Position numbers and translations under genes: made by a program. Shown one piece after another: positions 21,562-31,782 of a DNA stretch of 64,000 bases. Origin of the DNA: Adiantum capillus-veneris (lineage: Eukaryota > Streptophyta > Polypodiopsida > Polypodiales > Pteridaceae); contig CM043953.1 of the NCBI GenBank assembly GCA_014529385.2, forward strand, positions 110,120,549 through 110,184,548, written 5' to 3'. Numbering within the stretch: position 1 is the stretch's first letter; each line of letters opens with the position of its first letter. The notes below the pieces were generated by a model. That model was not told the origin of the DNA, searched no databases, and saw only the letters and a list, made by a program, of their open reading frames with translations.

Positions 21562-22424
21562 CTGACCCCTACCAAAAAGAGCACCCTTGTACCATGAAAT
21601 AAACATAATGGAAAAAGTTACTATTTTTAGCAGTTTTCCAAATTCTATCGTGCCATGATGTTTAGAATGTTATAAAGCTTAAAAATGTGAATTAAAATAT
21701 TTTTTGTGAAAATCTTCCAAAAATAATAAGTTTTTGGTCACCCGACCTGTTTAGTTTTAACCGTCTCGAAAAACTGCACCCGTACCCCAAATTTGAAAAA
21801 AAAGCAGATGAAATAGCGACATGGTGACAAACGAAAAATATGGGAGTGATCAGTAAGTGAACGACAGATTATGGTGAAGACGGGGTGCAAGTATGAGAAA
21901 AGTTGCAGAAAGCCGATTTGGCTAGTTTTGGAACGAAATGACAAATTTTCCAAAAACAGATCAAACGGAGTCCAAATGAAGAAATTTTTGAGCCTAAAGT
22001 AAATTTTCCAACAAGATAAAATCACATGTCAAATTTGGTAACAAGTGGTCCGGGGAACTCCGATATAAGTTTCTTTGGGCCACTTATTAGCTCATTTTCA
22101 CTATTCACAAGTGAGAGAGAGCTTGAGAGACCTATAGTGTGCAGACCTTCTACGACTCTGTACAACTCACATGACACACCGACCGGCATTAGATATGAGA
22201 GGTAGACTCATTACTATGTGCTCTTCTTGTTCTATACTCTCTTTGTCGCGAAAAGGTCCAAAAAAGGCAATGTGGCATCGTAGGAAAGAAACCAAAACGG
22301 GGCCGTAATGCTTCAACCATTGACCCGTAGCTACAAAAATTGATAGGAAGTTAACCCTAACCTAAGAGAACACCTCTATGACCTCCAATGCGGGTTTAGA
22401 TCGACCAAAAAAACCCTAACCTCT
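21562..22424. other. unassigned, AT-rich
   Basis: No supported gene. A short GA-rich stretch (22110-22130) and CACTTATTAG near 22080 weakly recall the LTR at 39310-39827, but alignment by eye does not extend. Confidence 0.4.
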
Positions 22425-22865
22425 TTGGGCACAACAGAAGCTGATCGGGAAGGGATCGTTGAAATGACGCAAAACTTCATGAGAAGTTATGTCTCAAGCA
22501 TGTCTATAAGCCAAGGTAACCTCCTCCCGAATCTATCATCAAAAAATGGACCCAAAGATCGAGTTAGGATTCGGACACGCAAAGCGTTATTTGGTCCTCA
22601 CGGCCAAGCAAGGTGTCCGGTTGCCACCAAACTTCATAGGCATTGTCGACATATCATTGACAACCAACATGTAAGGTCAAACATCAAGAAAAATAGTCAC
22701 CAACCATCTCCTCATCAAAAGACGCTATTTGAGCAACAAATCACCAAAAAGGATATCCGTGAGTTCAAACGATACATCAAAGCCATGGAAAGGTGCCCTT
22801 CTGCATCCACCTGCATGGGAGATGGAGCTCAAGAAGAATCTTTGCAGGAAGACGTCCTGAAATGA
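22425..22865 (+). CDS. hypothetical ORF, 146 aa
   Basis: An uninterrupted plus-strand frame whose nominal start is non-ATG (TTG); the first in-frame ATG is about 14 codons in. It encodes a basic middle (RVRIRTRKALFGPHGQARCP) and a charged helical C-terminus (EQQITKKDIREFKRYIKAM, then acidic EESLQEDV). No known domain is recognised. It lies upstream of the palindrome array and in the same orientation as the long-ORF element at 29940. It could be part of that element's 5' region or a chance ORF. Confidence 0.3.
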   Translation: MGTTEADREGIVEMTQNFMRSYVSSMSISQGNLLPNLSSKNGPKDRVRIRTRKALFGPHGQARCPVATKLHRHCRHIIDNQHVRSNIKKNSHQPSPHQKTLFEQQITKKDIREFKRYIKAMERCPSASTCMGDGAQEESLQEDVLK

Positions 22866-23640
22866 AGAAATCTCTTTCGGAGACTGAAATTCCAAACAGC
22901 GAGTTTTTAAGCTGAACATCTGACTTTTTAAGTTGAAAACTAGCTAGTGGGGCCTAGGGCACAAGCACAAAACATCCCAAGGCATCAAACTCGCTTTTTA
23001 TCAAGGAAGACATTATATGTGTATAATGTTTGACAGTCATACTTTGCACAGAAATAACTCACTTGACTTCACCAACCCATTATGCATACCTTAAACATGG
23101 AGCACATGAGATTTCATAAGATTTGGAGCCAATTAGGGTACTCACGACCCAAAAAACACAAAGTCTCAGCCTAATCCTATAATTTGGCTTTAAATCCATT
23201 TTGCAAAAACAGACATTATATGAGTATAATGTCTATACCTGTCATACGGGAATTTTGTCAACACTTTGAACATCCAAAATTGTAAAGCATATCACGTATA
23301 GTCTCCACACCAAGTTTGGGCAATTTTGGGCATGTTTTGATCACCACTCACATCAATTTCCAAATCAAAGTGGCATAAACTATTTCTATGACCTTGAGCT
23401 CATGGGCACTAGTCCAATTTCATATTTGCACATATCAGAGGCATACACACATCATGAGCTACCTCAACCACAAGTTCAAGCCAAAAATGCCAAAGTAGAA
23501 ATTATACACGTACAATGTCTAAAAGTCTTGATTTGATAGGGTGTTGTGATTTTGGAAACTCTAACATTATGAGTCCCCCAACACATTTCCATCACATTTG
23601 GTTGTCCCTTGACCTTCAATCGCTTAAAAAAGCGGAATTC

Positions 23641-23867
23641 TGTTGGAATTAGGATTGCAGACAAACGTACACAGCTTGGAGAAGACGAAGGAAGCTCAAG
23701 GTACACAATAGAGTGTGTGTTTCTTAGTATGCAATGGAAAGATAGATAGACCTAGAGTGATGGGCGTATATACAATGCTCGGGGGAAAAAACCTCCTAAA
23801 GAGGGAAAAAATGCCCCGGCGGTCCTAGTGTGTTCACACACATCACTACCACATGTATATGGTAACA
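23641..23867 (-). repeat. copia-A 3' LTR
   Basis: 227 bp, TGTTGGAATTAGGATT to ATGGTAACA on the plus strand. The adjacent AATCCCCCTTGG (23868-23879) is the complement of the polypurine tract. Confidence 0.95.
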
Positions 23868-25501
23868 AATCCCCCTTGGAGTGATGCGGTGAACGAGAGC
23901 TGGCACATGAGTAAAGGGAAGTGCCATGCCCTGAGCACATGATCAGTCCACAAAGGGGAGTAAGCCCAAAGCTTTGCGGAAAGCTTCAAGCTTCTCACGA
24001 GACAATGCCTTTGTGAAAAGATCTGCAAGGTTGTCCTGTGTTGGCACATAAGCCAAGCTGATCTCTCCTGCTGAGAGCCTCTCCCTGACATAGTGGTAAT
24101 GCACCTCAATGTGCTTTGTGCTAGCATGAAAAACTGGGTTCCTCGCAACTGCCAATGCGCTCTGACTGTCAGTGTAGATAGTGTTGGCAGTGTCCTGACA
24201 CCCAAATCAGCCATAAGGCGTCTGAGCCATACACACTCAACCGTAACTGTGAAGAATGCCCTGTACTCAGTCTCACAACTCGAAGTGGCCACAGTAGGTT
24301 GCTTCTTGCTCACCCATGATATACATGAACTGCCAAGCATGAAACAAAAACCACTTGTGGACACTCGTGTGTCAAAACAACCAACCCAATCTGAGTCCGA
24401 AAAAGCATGTAAGTTCGGCGACAATGATCCACTTTTGGGATAAAACAAGCCAAGATGTAAAGTGCCACTAAGGTAGCGGAAAATCCTCAGCCTGCCAATG
24501 CTTAGACTCTGGGCTATGCATAAATCTGCTGACCTGTGAGACTGCAAACTGAATATCTGGCCTCGTGTTGCATACATAAATGAGGCAGCCAACAACTTTT
24601 GGTAAAGAGTGACATCAGCAGGATCGCCAGCATCATGTAGACTCAACTTCAAACCTGTTTCCATGGGAGTGGCAATAGGTTTGCAATCCTCAAGTCCAAA
24701 CTTACATATCAATGTCTCTATGTAACTTTTCTGACACAAGGCACTACCACCATCACACTGCTTAAACTGTATACCCAAGTAATGATGCAACAGCCCCAAA
24801 TATTTCCTCTTGAAAGTGGCATTCAAATCATCCTTAAATTCAGCAATATGTCTCTCATTTGGTCCAGTGATCAACAAATCATCGACATAAAGAACCACAA
24901 TGAGAAGTACATCACCCTCACGCTTTACATATAATGTGCTTTCTGTTGGACTGTTACGAAAGCCTCGTTTAACCAAATGAGTGTCAGCTTTCTCATGCCA
25001 AGCACGAGGAGATTGCTTCAATCCATACAAAGCCTTCTTACATCTGCACACTTTGTCCTCTTGTCCTTTTATGAAAAAACCGCGAGGCTGCGTTACATAA
25101 ACTTCCTCAAATATGTCACCATTCAAGAAAGCAGTAACAATGTCTGATTGATGTACATCCCAACCAAAATGAGCTGCCAATGCACATAGAAAACGCATAG
25201 TAGTCATACGACAAGTGGGAGCAAAAGTCTCTTCATAATCTATGCCTTTTTGATGTACATAACCCTTTGCAACAAGTCGAGCCTTATGGCGATCGATCTC
25301 ACCATCCAGCTTGTGTTTCAACTTGTAAACCCACTTCGTACTAATGGCATTTTTTCCAGGAGGCAAATCACATAAAGTCCATTTGTCATTTTCCATAAGT
25401 GCATCATATTCTGATTGCATTGCAGCTATCCAATTTTTTGAATTTTGTGCTTCATCAAAAGACAGAGGCTCCTCAACATCATGTAAGCTAGAGACAGCCA
25501 A
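23868..25501 (-). pseudogene. copia-A reverse transcriptase and RNase H
   Basis: A 551-residue frame (23846-25501) has the RT signature in order: KWVYKLKHKLDGEIDRHKAR, GIDYEETFAPTCRM, ALYGLKQSPRAWHEKADTH and VVLYVDDLLITG (intact catalytic YVDD). Beyond about residue 310 the frame slips, the expected VGCLIYV...TRPD region being out of register. It comes back at the YLSGTLHLGLFYP segment and slips again near the RNase H motif (SCETEYRAF). The true C-terminus (LADLFTKALSREKLEAF) is in another frame at 23943-24155. The upstream part joins integrase across another frameshift at about 25.7 kb. Confidence 0.93.
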
Positions 25502-27150
25502 AGCATAACAATTTTATTCATAAGATGCATGGCGAGAGCCTGAACGAGTACGATTAGACAAAGGTGCATCCAATTTACTGTCACGCAAAGTGTGCACCAG
25601 CCATTTTGGCATACCTCTAGCCTGCTCATTTTCAGCCCTTTCCTCATCAAGTACATCATGTACATTTGCATCAGTAATAGGCTGATCTGTAACATTTTCA
25701 GAACCCCCATAGGCTGTACATTTGCCTCATTGGAAATTACATTCATATTTTCACCACTAAAAAGAGGCAACAAAGTGTCATAAATGTCATGTGAGCTTAC
25801 ATTACTGTCTCTAGTACATGACAGCAAGGGCTAAACAGCATCTTCCACAAACACTACATCCCGTGAAACCAGAATACGCTTTGTTTCCGAATGATATAAC
25901 CTGTAACCTTTGCTTTCAGCAGTATAACCAACAAAAATACATTTGGCAGCCTTATCATCCAATTTTCTACGCTGTGTTTGTGGCACCAACGCATATGCCA
26001 AACAGCCAAAAACACGCATGTGCTCAATAGAAGGCTTTCTATCATGCCATGCTTCATATGGAGTAATAGACTGCAAAGCTTTCATAGGACACCTGTTAAG
26101 TACATAAGTGGCACACATGATGGCCTCAAGCCAAAAAGAATGCGGCAAGGCTTGACTTTTGACCATACATCGTGCCATTTTCGTTAGTGACCTGTTTTTC
26201 CTCTCAGCAACACCATTTTGCTGAGGTGTATAAGGCAATGTACATTGGTGTTTTACCCCACGACTAGCCAGAAATGCATTAAATTCATGAGACATATACC
26301 CCCCCCCCCCTCGATCGGAACGGAGGGTGCCCATAGTACATTTCAAGACATTTTCAGCCATAGCTAGAAATTGTTTGAAGCACATAAAAACTTCGGACTT
26401 CGCTTTAAGCGGAAATACCCATGCATGCCTGGAGTAATCATCAATGAAAGTTGCGAAGTAAAGGTAATTGCCCAAGGACGGAGTTTGCATGGGCCCACAA
26501 ACATCACTATGCACAAGCTGCAACTTGTATGTGGCCCGAACTGAATGATCCTTTGGAAACTTAGAACGCTGCATCTTACCCAAAATACAGCCTTCACAAA
26601 CATGTTTGACAGGTGCTTCAAGAGGTGGCAAAGAAGCAACCATATCAGATTTTTGCAAACTCAGCAAACTGGCAAAATTTAGATGACCAAAACGTGCAGG
26701 CCAAAGTTTTGCATCTGAAATAGCCCTTGAATCTGCAACAGCATTTGCAAAATTTTGTCCACACTTGTCATACAAAGTGAGCTTATACAGCCCATGGCAC
26801 AAAAGGCCAGATGCAACAATTTCATCACCAAAACTGAGATCATGAACTGTACATCTGTCATCCACAAATTTGACTACAAGTCCAAGTCTAGCAAGTGCGG
26901 ATACAGACAAGAGATTCTTCTTGATCCCAGGTACATAAAGTGCATCAACAAGTGTGAAGGAACTGCCATTTGCAGCAGTAAGCAGAATCTTTCCAACTCC
27001 CTGAACCGGATAAGAGGCATTGTTGGCACAAGTGACTGAATTCCCATGAGGGACGGACTTGAGAGAGGTAAACAATTCACGATGTGAGGTAATGTGCTTT
27101 GTAGCACCACTGTCGAAATACCACACATGTGAATCTGCAGCAACTGACAA
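25426..27150 (-). pseudogene. copia-A protease and integrase
   Basis: The frame at 25831-27150 (439 aa) begins with protease (VWYFDSGATKHIT, catalytic DSGA). It then has the integrase zinc region (FGHLNFASLL...CEGCILGK) and catalytic core (LVHSDVCGPM; SDRGGGG; PQQNGVAERKNR, the last holding the catalytic Glu). The conserved GGEY after the second Asp is replaced by four glycines, encoded by a 12-nt G run (plus-strand C run 26299-26310). A TAG at 25831-25833 (expected CAG) ends the frame; the same frame goes on at 25827 for about 46 codons before a frameshift into the linker to RT. Confidence 0.92.
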
Positions 27151-28194
27151 GCATGCATCATGGACAGCAAGATTGTAAGTGCACTCTGCGCTAAAAGCCC
27201 ATTCTGCAACAACATCAGCAACACAGTCTCCACAGAAGACTCAACAATGGCTGCATTTGTAGTGGAACCAGCATTTGCAGTGGAACCACCCTCTTTCTTC
27301 TTAGCCTCTTTGGCCTTCAACTTAGGACACGACTTGATCAAGTGATCATTAGCTTTACAATAATGGCAACACATCTTCTTTTTGCCCTTATCACCAGAAT
27401 TTCCAGACAAATTGCTGCCAGCAGAAGCATTAGGAACAAAAGTTTTGCCACTCGCAGTAGAACCATAAGAAGTGGCCGCATTGTTGTTACCACCTTTCTT
27501 TGAGAAGCAATAAAAGCCTGTTCAACTGCACGCTGCCTAGTTTTGTTTTTTCTGGAAAGTGACTTTTGCAATAGCAATGTGCATAATGCATCAAACTTGA
27601 CAGCTTCAGGATTTCCTTGGGTCATCAGTCTCCAAGTACTAGCAAAAGTCTGGTAGGAATCTGGTAAGGCATCAAGAACAGTCTGCACAAGGGAACTGTC
27701 TGAAATGACTTCACTTGCAGAAATAAGTTTCTCATTGATATCCTTGACACCAGCAAGGATAGTGTCCATATCATCTTCCTCATGCATAATCTTCGACTCT
27801 AGCTCTTTACGCAACAAAGCAATTTTAGCCTCATTGCGGCTTGCATAAAGACCTGCTAGAATATCCCAAGCCTGTTTTGCACATTTTGATGAACGAATGT
27901 GAGGAACAATGGTGCGCTTCACAGACAACGCAATCAATGCATGATCCTGCGCATCCTTTAATCCCAACGGGCTTGTTCTGCCGTAGGCAAAACAACTCTA
28001 ATAGTAGCAATCCTTGCAGCAAGACCTGCAACATCCTCAGAACCAGGACGTACATCAATGCCCTGCACAATGTTCCAGACGCCCTTTGACACAAGAACAT
28101 GTTGCATCATATAAGCCCACATAGGGTAGTTGTCCCCATCCAACCTGTCCTCATCGGTAAACATCTTGAACACATCTGTGTTGTTGTCAGCCAT
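26874..28194 (-). pseudogene. copia-A gag with CCHC zinc knuckle
   Basis: Gag starts at the ATG at 28194 (MADNNTDVFKMFTDEDRLDG, then YPMWAYMMQHVLVSKGVWNI). It shifts frame near 27960 (ARWD stop; continues ALIALSVKRTIVPHI at 27338-27967). The copia capsid motif (AKQAWDILAGLYASRNEAKI, then LLRKELES) is clear. A second frameshift leads to the knuckle CHYCKANDHLIKSC near 27370 in the frame 26874-27410. Role: the capsid of the element particle. Two frameshifts make it non-functional. Confidence 0.9.
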
Positions 28195-28545
28195 GGTAAA
28201 TGTTGCACCTGATGTGAAAACAGCCCGAAAATTGGAGAAACGGAGCGGGACAACATGTGCTATATAGCACAAACCGTAGAAGACTATGAGGCACCTGTTA
28301 TGCAGAAAACGGCACTGACATAAATTCTGCACAAAATGACGAAATAGCATGTGCAGTACTGCCTGTAGTGGAAACGGAGGCCGAAATGAGCCCGAATCAA
28401 AAATCTGAGCAGATTGAGCTCTACGAGCTTCTCCCCCGAAATTTTTATCGACCTGCGCGAATGCTTGCCAAAAGCTCACTGAAAAGTGGAGAAAGTGAGC
28501 AGGCGTGTGTTAGAGTAGCTGGCGACTAAGCTCGGGAGGACGCAA

Positions 28546-28560
28546 CCTGCTCTGATACCA
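28546..28560 (-). other. tRNA-Met primer binding site (copia-A)
   Basis: The minus strand reads TGGTATCAGAGCAGG, two bases inside the 5' LTR. It complements plant initiator tRNA-Met. Confidence 0.93.
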
Positions 28561-28562
28561 AT

Positions 28563-28789
28563 TGTTGGAATTAGGGTTGCAAAGAAACGCACACAACTTG
28601 GAGAAGACAAAGGAAGCTCAAGGCACACAATAGAGAGTGTGTTTCTTAGTATGCAATGGAAAGATAGATAGCCCTAGAGTGATGGGCGTATATACAATGC
28701 TCAGGGGGAAAAACCTCCTAAAGAGGGAAAAAATGCCCCGGCGGTCCTAGTGTGTTCACACACATCACTACCACATGTATATGGTAACA
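28563..28789 (-). repeat. copia-A 5' LTR
   Basis: 227 bp, TGTTGGAATTAGGGTT to ATGGTAACA, equal in length to the 3' LTR. Followed by the target duplication AATTC. Confidence 0.95.
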
Positions 28790-29939
28790 AATTCTGTATG
28801 CAAAAACATATTCAAGCTCTTTGACACCAATTCACAAGCTCAGACTTAAATCAGAGATCATGGACATCTTGCACAAGCCATGCACAACCTGCCTATAAAA
28901 TCTCAAGCTGTTTGGCATCAGTAGACATTATATGCATATAATGTCTCATCTCTTATACAGATGCCAAACTCCACATTTTTCATCAGAAGCATGTTCACCA
29001 TATTATATGAAAGCCATGCATTCAGTTTGGACAATTTTGAGCAAGGTACTAACCACTGGGAACCGAAAATCAAAAAATCCCGGTAAAAGAAACATTTTAT
29101 GCCCCCAAACAGATGGCTCATCTCCAAATCAAAATCTGAGATGATCAAAGGATTTCCAATCACTTGGGGACTACAGATGAATTATGGGCCAAAAATCTAA
29201 AAAGAGACATTATACGCGTATAATGTCTTTTTGGAGAAATTTCTCACTTCCAATACCTTTACCCCATTAATCTTAGCCCAAAACCCAAGTTTCATCAAGT
29301 TTTGTATCTGTATATCCATCTAAACCCACATTTTGGAATCCAAAGCTCTATAATTAATTATTGGTTCCAAGCACATGAGGAGAAACCCAAATCAAATTCT
29401 AACATCACAGGAGGCTATACCATGCTAAGGCCCAACTACACTACAGGTTTGAGTCATTTTGGACAAAGTAGACATCATACACGTATGATGTCTCACTAGC
29501 CTAAAAATGAACCTAGAGACTAACTTGACCCCTCCTAAGCCTTAACCACATGATTATGAGAGCATTTACCTAGTTTCACCCAATTTGAGCCTCATTTGCT
29601 CAAAGCTAAGAACTTCACAGCATGTAGGGAGTTCTAATGGTCACAACTTGTCCAAATGACATCCAAATTGAAATTCAGGCATATACCCATGATGTACATG
29701 ATAAGATCTATGCACATATGAAATATCACTCAGTTCTGAGCACCTAGACATTATATGCGTATGATGTCTCACATCATAAATCTACACCCAAAATGCAATT
29801 GTGACCACATGCATTGCACCCTTAGGGCCTTGTTAACTCGTGTTTCAATTTTGAGGTCATTTGGATATCTAGAAACTGAGAAAATGCAAGATTTTGTAAG
29901 ATAACACTAACTTTTGCACTTGGAGTGCCCGCAGGATTA

Positions 29940-31501
29940 ATGGAAGCCACTAAATCACCAGCAAAGAAGAAGAGGATCTCTTTGAAGGACATTATTGCAG
30001 CCAGTGAGCCTTACATACTGCTAGAAGAGACATTAAAGCCAATGAGCCTTACATTATTGCAGCCAGTGAGCCTTACATACTGCTAGAAGAGACATTAAAG
30101 CCAGCCAAGGCTTGGGTAGATGAGGACACACTAGAAAGGGAAGGATTGGCAGTGTACCAAGGTATCTTCAAAGACCCGCACGAAAACACAGTGTATATCC
30201 CCATGAATCCACGAGAAATGTTAGAATATGCAAACAAAGAAGAAACTCTCACCCAATTGAAAAGAGCAGATTTATACAACTTCTTCACAGCACCACCAGC
30301 AGGTGTGGATATGCAGAGAGTCTATGAGCTAGTCAGCTCAATCCAAAAAGACGACAAGGCAGTGATTACTATTTTGGACAGATAGAAGACAAAGACTATG
30401 ATTACCCCTCAAACCATAGAAGGTGCATTGGGGCTCCACAACAAGGGAAGCTCTGTTAGACAAAGAAGAGACGAAGTAAAGGTCTACTCTCAAAAGAAGC
30501 CCACTCAGACGTTTGAAGACCTGGTGGACCCAAGAGCTGCAAAGGTCTGCAAGTTCTACAACCAATACTTCCATGTTTGCAGCAAGCGGCCCCAAAAACA
30601 CAACTCCTCCCCATGCAGTGGCTACTACCATAACTTGGGCATTGAAAAGCATTATGCCCAAGGAAGTGAATTACGCCCAATATTTGCATGAGCAACTGGG
30701 GAGCTTGGGCATGGACATCCAAAGTACATTGGAGGGGGAGAAACACTGACGAAGATTGCATATGAAGCTATCAGTGCTAGAGGACAGTGGCCAAATCCAT
30801 CAACACAAAATGAGTGGTTCAAGTTGAAGCCAAATACAGAAGATGAACCAGTGATTGTAGTGGCTCTACCAGTCAACACACAACTTTGGAGAAGGCTAGA
30901 GACAGTACCAGAGGAAGAGTCTGAGGAACCTCCAAAGAAGAAGGGTAAAATGGCAGTGAGACCAAAGAAACAAGGCCCGAGCAAGGCCCAAAGAAACACA
31001 CAGCCAAAAATCCACTTAGATTGAGAGGTTCATTGAGCAATTTAGGGTAGAACGCGCACTCAAGGGAGACTTTGAGGAGTACTGGGTACCCGACCCCACA
31101 AAAGTTGGCGGAAGCTCCTCGAGACCTCTTGAGGATCAATTCAATCACTACATCCGAGCATATGAAGAAACAGAAAATATGCTCGAATAGCAGAATTTAG
31201 ATTTCTTCACAAGGGAGGAGGTACAAGACATTAAGAAAAAGCTGAAGCAAACACCGGAACCTCCAGCTAAGAAGGGTCAAGAAGGTGACCAAGTGAAAAA
31301 CGAAACCCCACCACCTTCATCACCAGGCTCCTCTACTCCTCCTCCAAGTCCAAAACCCTCTACATCCCAACCACAACCCGCACCAGAAAGGACAGAAGAG
31401 GCAACACCTCCACCAAGAGACAAGGAAAAAGAAGAAAGAGACACCTATGAAGACCTATTTCAAGCCGGATACATAATGGCAGAGGCTTCTACTGTAGTTT
31501 A
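29940..31501 (+). pseudogene. long-ORF element, N-terminal half
   Basis: Starts with ATG at 29940 and a basic N-terminus (MEATKSPAKKKRISLKD). A 62-bp tandem duplication at 29991-30114 breaks the frame. The frame resumes at 30146-30385 (VYQGIFKDPHENTVYIPMNP), has a TAG after ITILDR, and continues in the same frame (30398-30691) and then a shifted one (30513-30749). Later pieces are 30824-31024 (KLKPNTEDEPVIVVALP, then basic KKKGKMAVRPKKQ) and 31293-31501, a proline/serine-rich region (PPPSSPGSSTPPPSPKPS). Interrupted at STVVYE by copia-2. No known domain; gag-like only by position and composition. Confidence 0.6.
29991..30114 (+). repeat. 62-bp tandem duplication in the ORF
   Basis: Two copies of ATTATTGCAGCCAGTGAGCC... 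start at 29991 and 30053, offset 62. The length is not a multiple of three, so it shifts the frame. Nearly identical copies imply a recent event. Confidence 0.93.
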
Positions 31502-31693
31502 TGAAGGAGTATGAGCGGAAGTGCGACGCGAGAGAGAGTGCGAGAAGAAGAGCACGACGATATGGTGAACTCGCTCTACTGTAATGTGTAGAGCATAGTG
31601 AGTTCTTATTAGGTTTTAACAAAAGAATATGTGTACATACCTGGCGGCCCGCCCACTTACCTAGGCGACCACATTGGGATTTATACCCCAACA
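31502..31693 (-). repeat. copia-2 3' LTR
   Basis: 192 bp, TGAAGGAGTATGAG to ATACCCCAACA. Next to it, ACCTCCCACTT (31695-31705) is the complement of a polypurine tract. Confidence 0.95.
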
Positions 31694-31782
31694 ACCTCCC
31701 ACTTAAAGTCCAATGTGGTACTTTAAGTGTGAGAGAAGCTACTATACAAGCTAATATACAAGAGATGTAGAGAAGTGATGTA

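Larger units (their letters stand above)
23636..28794 (-). mobile_element. Ty1/copia family A, complete element with 5-bp target duplication
   Basis: 5,149-bp minus-strand element (23641-28789) with 227-bp LTRs, flanked by AATTC on both sides (23636-23640, 28790-28794). Purine tract, tRNA-Met primer site and all copia domains (gag, protease, integrase, RT, RNase H, in that order) are present. Eleven differences between the LTRs were counted by eye (about 5%). Several frameshifts and one in-frame TAG make it non-autonomous now. It inserted between the third and fourth palindromes of the array. Confidence 0.95.
23008..29769. repeat. periodic array of seven 24-bp palindromes
   Basis: Seven near-perfect palindromes with core ATTATAYRCGTATAAT and arms AGAC/GTCT, at 23008, 23211, 23497, 28923, 29205, 29470 and 29746. 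Spacings are 203, 286, 272 (after removing copia-A and its 5-bp target duplication), 282, 265 and 276 bp. The copies at 28923 and 29205 are perfect 24-bp palindromes. The copy at 29470 has a change in both arms (ATCATA...TATGAT) that keeps the pairing. Sequence between them is only vaguely similar. Known function: none that I recognise. Confidence 0.9.

Noticed and set aside
22074-22140. A 5' LTR for the long-ORF element matching 39310-39827
   Set aside because: Only CCACTTATT and a short GA run are shared; alignment by eye does not extend, so the 5' LTR remains unfound.
28918-29769. CRISPR-like array of palindromic repeats
   Set aside because: Spacing is about 275 bp with long, unrelated spacers, no cas genes, in a plant nuclear context.
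30398-31024. TAG readthrough or a changed genetic code
   Set aside because: The stops fit CAG-to-TAG decay, and the same ORFs also have frameshifts and tandem duplications, so ordinary pseudogene decay is enough.
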